Below are positions 13,555 through 15,535 of a stretch of 15,535 nucleotides of DNA, piece by piece. The position numbers were made by a program, and so were the translations under genes. The notes beneath the pieces were generated by a model. That model was not told where the DNA came from, did not search any database, and saw only the letters and a list, made by a program, of their open reading frames with translations. Source of the DNA: Novosphingobium sp. (GTDB lineage: Bacteria > Pseudomonadota > Alphaproteobacteria > Sphingomonadales > Sphingomonadaceae). How positions within the stretch are numbered: the first letter of the stretch is position 1; every line of letters starts with the position of its first letter. The DNA is taken from assembly GCA_028697875.1 (NCBI GenBank), contig JAQVEQ010000048.1, forward strand, positions 1 through 15,535, given 5' to 3'.

Positions 13555-15535
13555 TTACTGGTCGAGGAACGAGCGCATCTTGCGGCTGCGGCTCGGATGC
13601 TTGAGCTTGCGCAGGGCCTTGGCTTCGATCTGGCGGATACGTTCGCGCGTGACCGAGAACTGCTGGCCGACTTCTTCCAGCGTGTGGTCGGTGTTCATCC
13701 CGATGCCGAAGCGCATGCGCAGCACGCGTTCCTCGCGCGGGGTGAGCGACGCCAGCACCCGCGTGACCGTTTCCTTGAGGTTGGCCTGGATTGCGGCATC
13801 CACCGGGATGATCGCGTTCTTGTCCTCGATGAAATCGCCCAGGTGGCTGTCTTCCTCGTCGCCGATGGGCGTTTCGAGGGAGATCGGCTCCTTGGCGATC
13901 TTCATCACCTTGCGCACTTTCTCGAGCGGCATGGACAGGCGCTCGGCCATTTCTTCCGGCGTCGGTTCGCGGCCCTGTTCGTGAAGGAACTGGCGGCTTG
14001 TACGGACCAGCTTGTTGATCGTCTCGATCATGTGGACCGGGATGCGGATGGTGCGCGCCTGATCCGCGATCGAGCGGGTGATCGCCTGCCGGATCCACCA
14101 GGTAGCATACGTGCTGAACTTGTAGCCGCGGCGGTACTCGAACTTGTCGACCGCCTTCATCAGGCCGATGTTGCCTTCCTGGATCAGGTCGAGGAACTGC
14201 AGCCCGCGGTTGGTGTACTTCTTGGCGATGGAAATCACGAGACGCAGGTTCGCCTCGACCATTTCCTTCTTGGCGATGCGCGCTTCACGTTCGCCCTTCT
14301 GCACCATGTTCACGATGCGGCGGAATTCGCTCAGGCTCATGCCGGTATTGGCGGCAATGTCCGCAATTTCGGCGCGGATACGCTCGACTGCGTCGGCCTC
14401 CTCGGCGGCGAAGGCAGTCCACTTCTTGTCCTTCTTGGCGTTGGACTGAAGCCAGCCATCGTCCAGCTCATGGCCGATATAGCTTTCGAGGAAGTCCTTG
14501 CGCGCCACCTTGTGCCGTTCCGCCAGACGCAGCATCTGGCCGCCAAGCGCGGTCAGGCGGCGGTTGAAGGCATAGAGGTTGTCGACCAGAAACTCGATCT
14601 TGGTCGCGTGGAACTGCACGCTTTCGACTTCGGCGGTCAGGTCTTCGCGCAGTTTCTCGTACTGCTTTTCCTTCGCCGCAGGAAAATCGTCGCCACGGCC
14701 CAGAGCGTCGACGCGCTCGGCCTGGATTTTTTCGAATTTGCGGAAAAGCTTCGTGATCCGGTCAAACGTTTCCAGCGCTTCCGGTTTCAGCGCCGCTTCC
14801 ATCTGGGCGAGCGAAAGGGTGTTGTCGTCCTCGTCCTCTTCTTCGCGGCGGCGCGAGGTGCCTTCGCCGTCCTCGCCCTCGGAATCCTCTTCTTCCTCGA
14901 TGTCGTCATCTTCCTTGTAGGAAGGACCGGCGGTTTCCTCGCTGATCTCGCCGTTGTCGTCGCTGTCTTCCTCCATCTTCTCGACCGGAGGTTCCTTCGA
15001 CAGCATCGCGTCGAGATCGAGGATCTCGCGCAGTTGCATTTCCTCGTTGTTGAGGGCTTCGGACCACTGAATGATGGCGTGGAAGGTGATCGGGCTTTCG
15101 CACAGCCCCATGATCATCGTGTCGCGGCCGGCCTCGATCCGCTTGGCAATGGCGATTTCGCCTTCGCGGCTGAGCAGTTCCACCGCCCCCATTTCGCGCA
15201 GGTACATGCGCACGGGGTCGTCGGTCCGCTCGACCGCTTCCTTTTTCTTGGGAGTTTCGGTGACGAACTTGGTGCTGTCGTCGCTGGCGTCGATCTCATC
15301 GACGCCCGAATCGTCGTCCTGCCCTTCGGCATCTTCGTCGCTTTCGACGATATTGACGCCCATTTCGGAGATCGCGGACATGATGTCCTCGATCTGTTCG
15401 GACGACATCTGATCCTGCGGCAACGCCTCGTTGAGTTCGTCGACCGTGACGTAACCCTTGCGCTTTGCCTTTGCGATCAGCTTCTTGATCGAGGCCTCGT
15501 TGAGGTCGATCAGCGGTGCATCGTTGTTGTCGGTG
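13555..15535 (-). CDS. rpoD: RNA polymerase primary sigma factor RpoD (5' end cut by window edge)
   Basis: This is the housekeeping sigma-70 factor that directs RNA polymerase to most promoters. 659 residues are visible; roughly the first 10-20 are missing beyond the right edge. Region 1.1 is seen as IDLNEASIKKLIAKAKRKG near the visible N-terminus. Region 1.2 includes DDPVRMYLREMGAVELLSREGE (about 105-126). A very acidic, low-complexity insert (about 187-238, with DDDIEEEEDSEGEDGEG) lies in the non-conserved region. Region 2 holds RLVISIAKKYTNRGLQFLDL and STYATWWIRQAITRSIADQA, and region 3 the SRQFLHEQGREPTPEEMAER segment. Region 4.2 ends the protein with TLEEVGQQFSVTRERIRQIEAKALRKL. An intrinsic terminator follows the TAA stop. 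Identity is certain. Confidence 0.98.
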   Translation of the reverse strand, partial: TDNNDAPLIDLNEASIKKLIAKAKRKGYVTVDELNEALPQDQMSSEQIEDIMSAISEMGVNIVESDEDAEGQDDDSGVDEIDASDDSTKFVTETPKKKEAVERTDDPVRMYLREMGAVELLSREGEIAIAKRIEAGRDTMIMGLCESPITFHAIIQWSEALNNEEMQLREILDLDAMLSKEPPVEKMEEDSDDNGEISEETAGPSYKEDDDIEEEEDSEGEDGEGTSRRREEEDEDDNTLSLAQMEAALKPEALETFDRITKLFRKFEKIQAERVDALGRGDDFPAAKEKQYEKLREDLTAEVESVQFHATKIEFLVDNLYAFNRRLTALGGQMLRLAERHKVARKDFLESYIGHELDDGWLQSNAKKDKKWTAFAAEEADAVERIRAEIADIAANTGMSLSEFRRIVNMVQKGEREARIAKKEMVEANLRLVISIAKKYTNRGLQFLDLIQEGNIGLMKAVDKFEYRRGYKFSTYATWWIRQAITRSIADQARTIRIPVHMIETINKLVRTSRQFLHEQGREPTPEEMAERLSMPLEKVRKVMKIAKEPISLETPIGDEEDSHLGDFIEDKNAIIPVDAAIQANLKETVTRVLASLTPREERVLRMRFGIGMNTDHTLEEVGQQFSVTRERIRQIEAKALRKLKHPSRSRKMRSFLDQ

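Overview
The window is ordinary high-GC, gene-dense chromosomal DNA. It most resembles an alphaproteobacterium of the order Sphingomonadales, probably Erythrobacter/Altererythrobacter/Novosphingobium-like. This placement is inference from three things: the RpoD and RpsD sequences, the coaD-cyclophilin-queA block known from alphaproteobacteria, and a Tgt whose catalytic and zinc residues keep a constant offset of 10 from the Zymomonas mobilis enzyme. I see no transposase, integrase, phage gene, CRISPR array, rRNA or tRNA. No stretch over 300 bases lacks a gene; the largest gap is about 180 bases.

Layout, left to right. On the minus strand at the left edge is a 3'-truncated purL (purine synthesis). 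Divergent from it runs a tight plus-strand operon, xseB-ispA-coaD (exonuclease VII small subunit, farnesyl diphosphate synthase, phosphopantetheine adenylyltransferase), each pair overlapping by one base. After it come an exported cyclophilin, queA, and an ABC-2 exporter made of an ATPase and a permease. A TauE/SafE-family permease on the minus strand converges on the exporter. Next is plus-strand tgt, which makes the queuosine-pathway base exchange upstream of QueA. A 65-codon minus-strand ORF of unknown function abuts tgt tail to tail.

From about 8970 to the right end all genes are on the minus strand. In transcription order they are rpoD (5' end outside the window), rluE, rpiB, glyA, nrdR, trmJ and rpsD. 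rpoD and rpsD each end in a clear intrinsic terminator. rpsD has a good candidate promoter whose -35 box overlaps the trmJ stop codon, giving a leader of about 150 bases with three perfect stem-loops.

The theme is housekeeping: translation and tRNA/rRNA modification (queA, tgt, trmJ, rluE, rpsD), one-carbon, nucleotide and pentose metabolism (purL, glyA, nrdR, rpiB), cofactor and isoprenoid supply (coaD, ispA), and transcription (rpoD). I did not find a new multi-gene system. The points most worth a second look are non-coding: the rpsD leader, a chain of abutting palindromes at 8895-8966, and the structured rpiB leader. One further point is gene order, the exporter plus TauE-like permease lying between queA and tgt.
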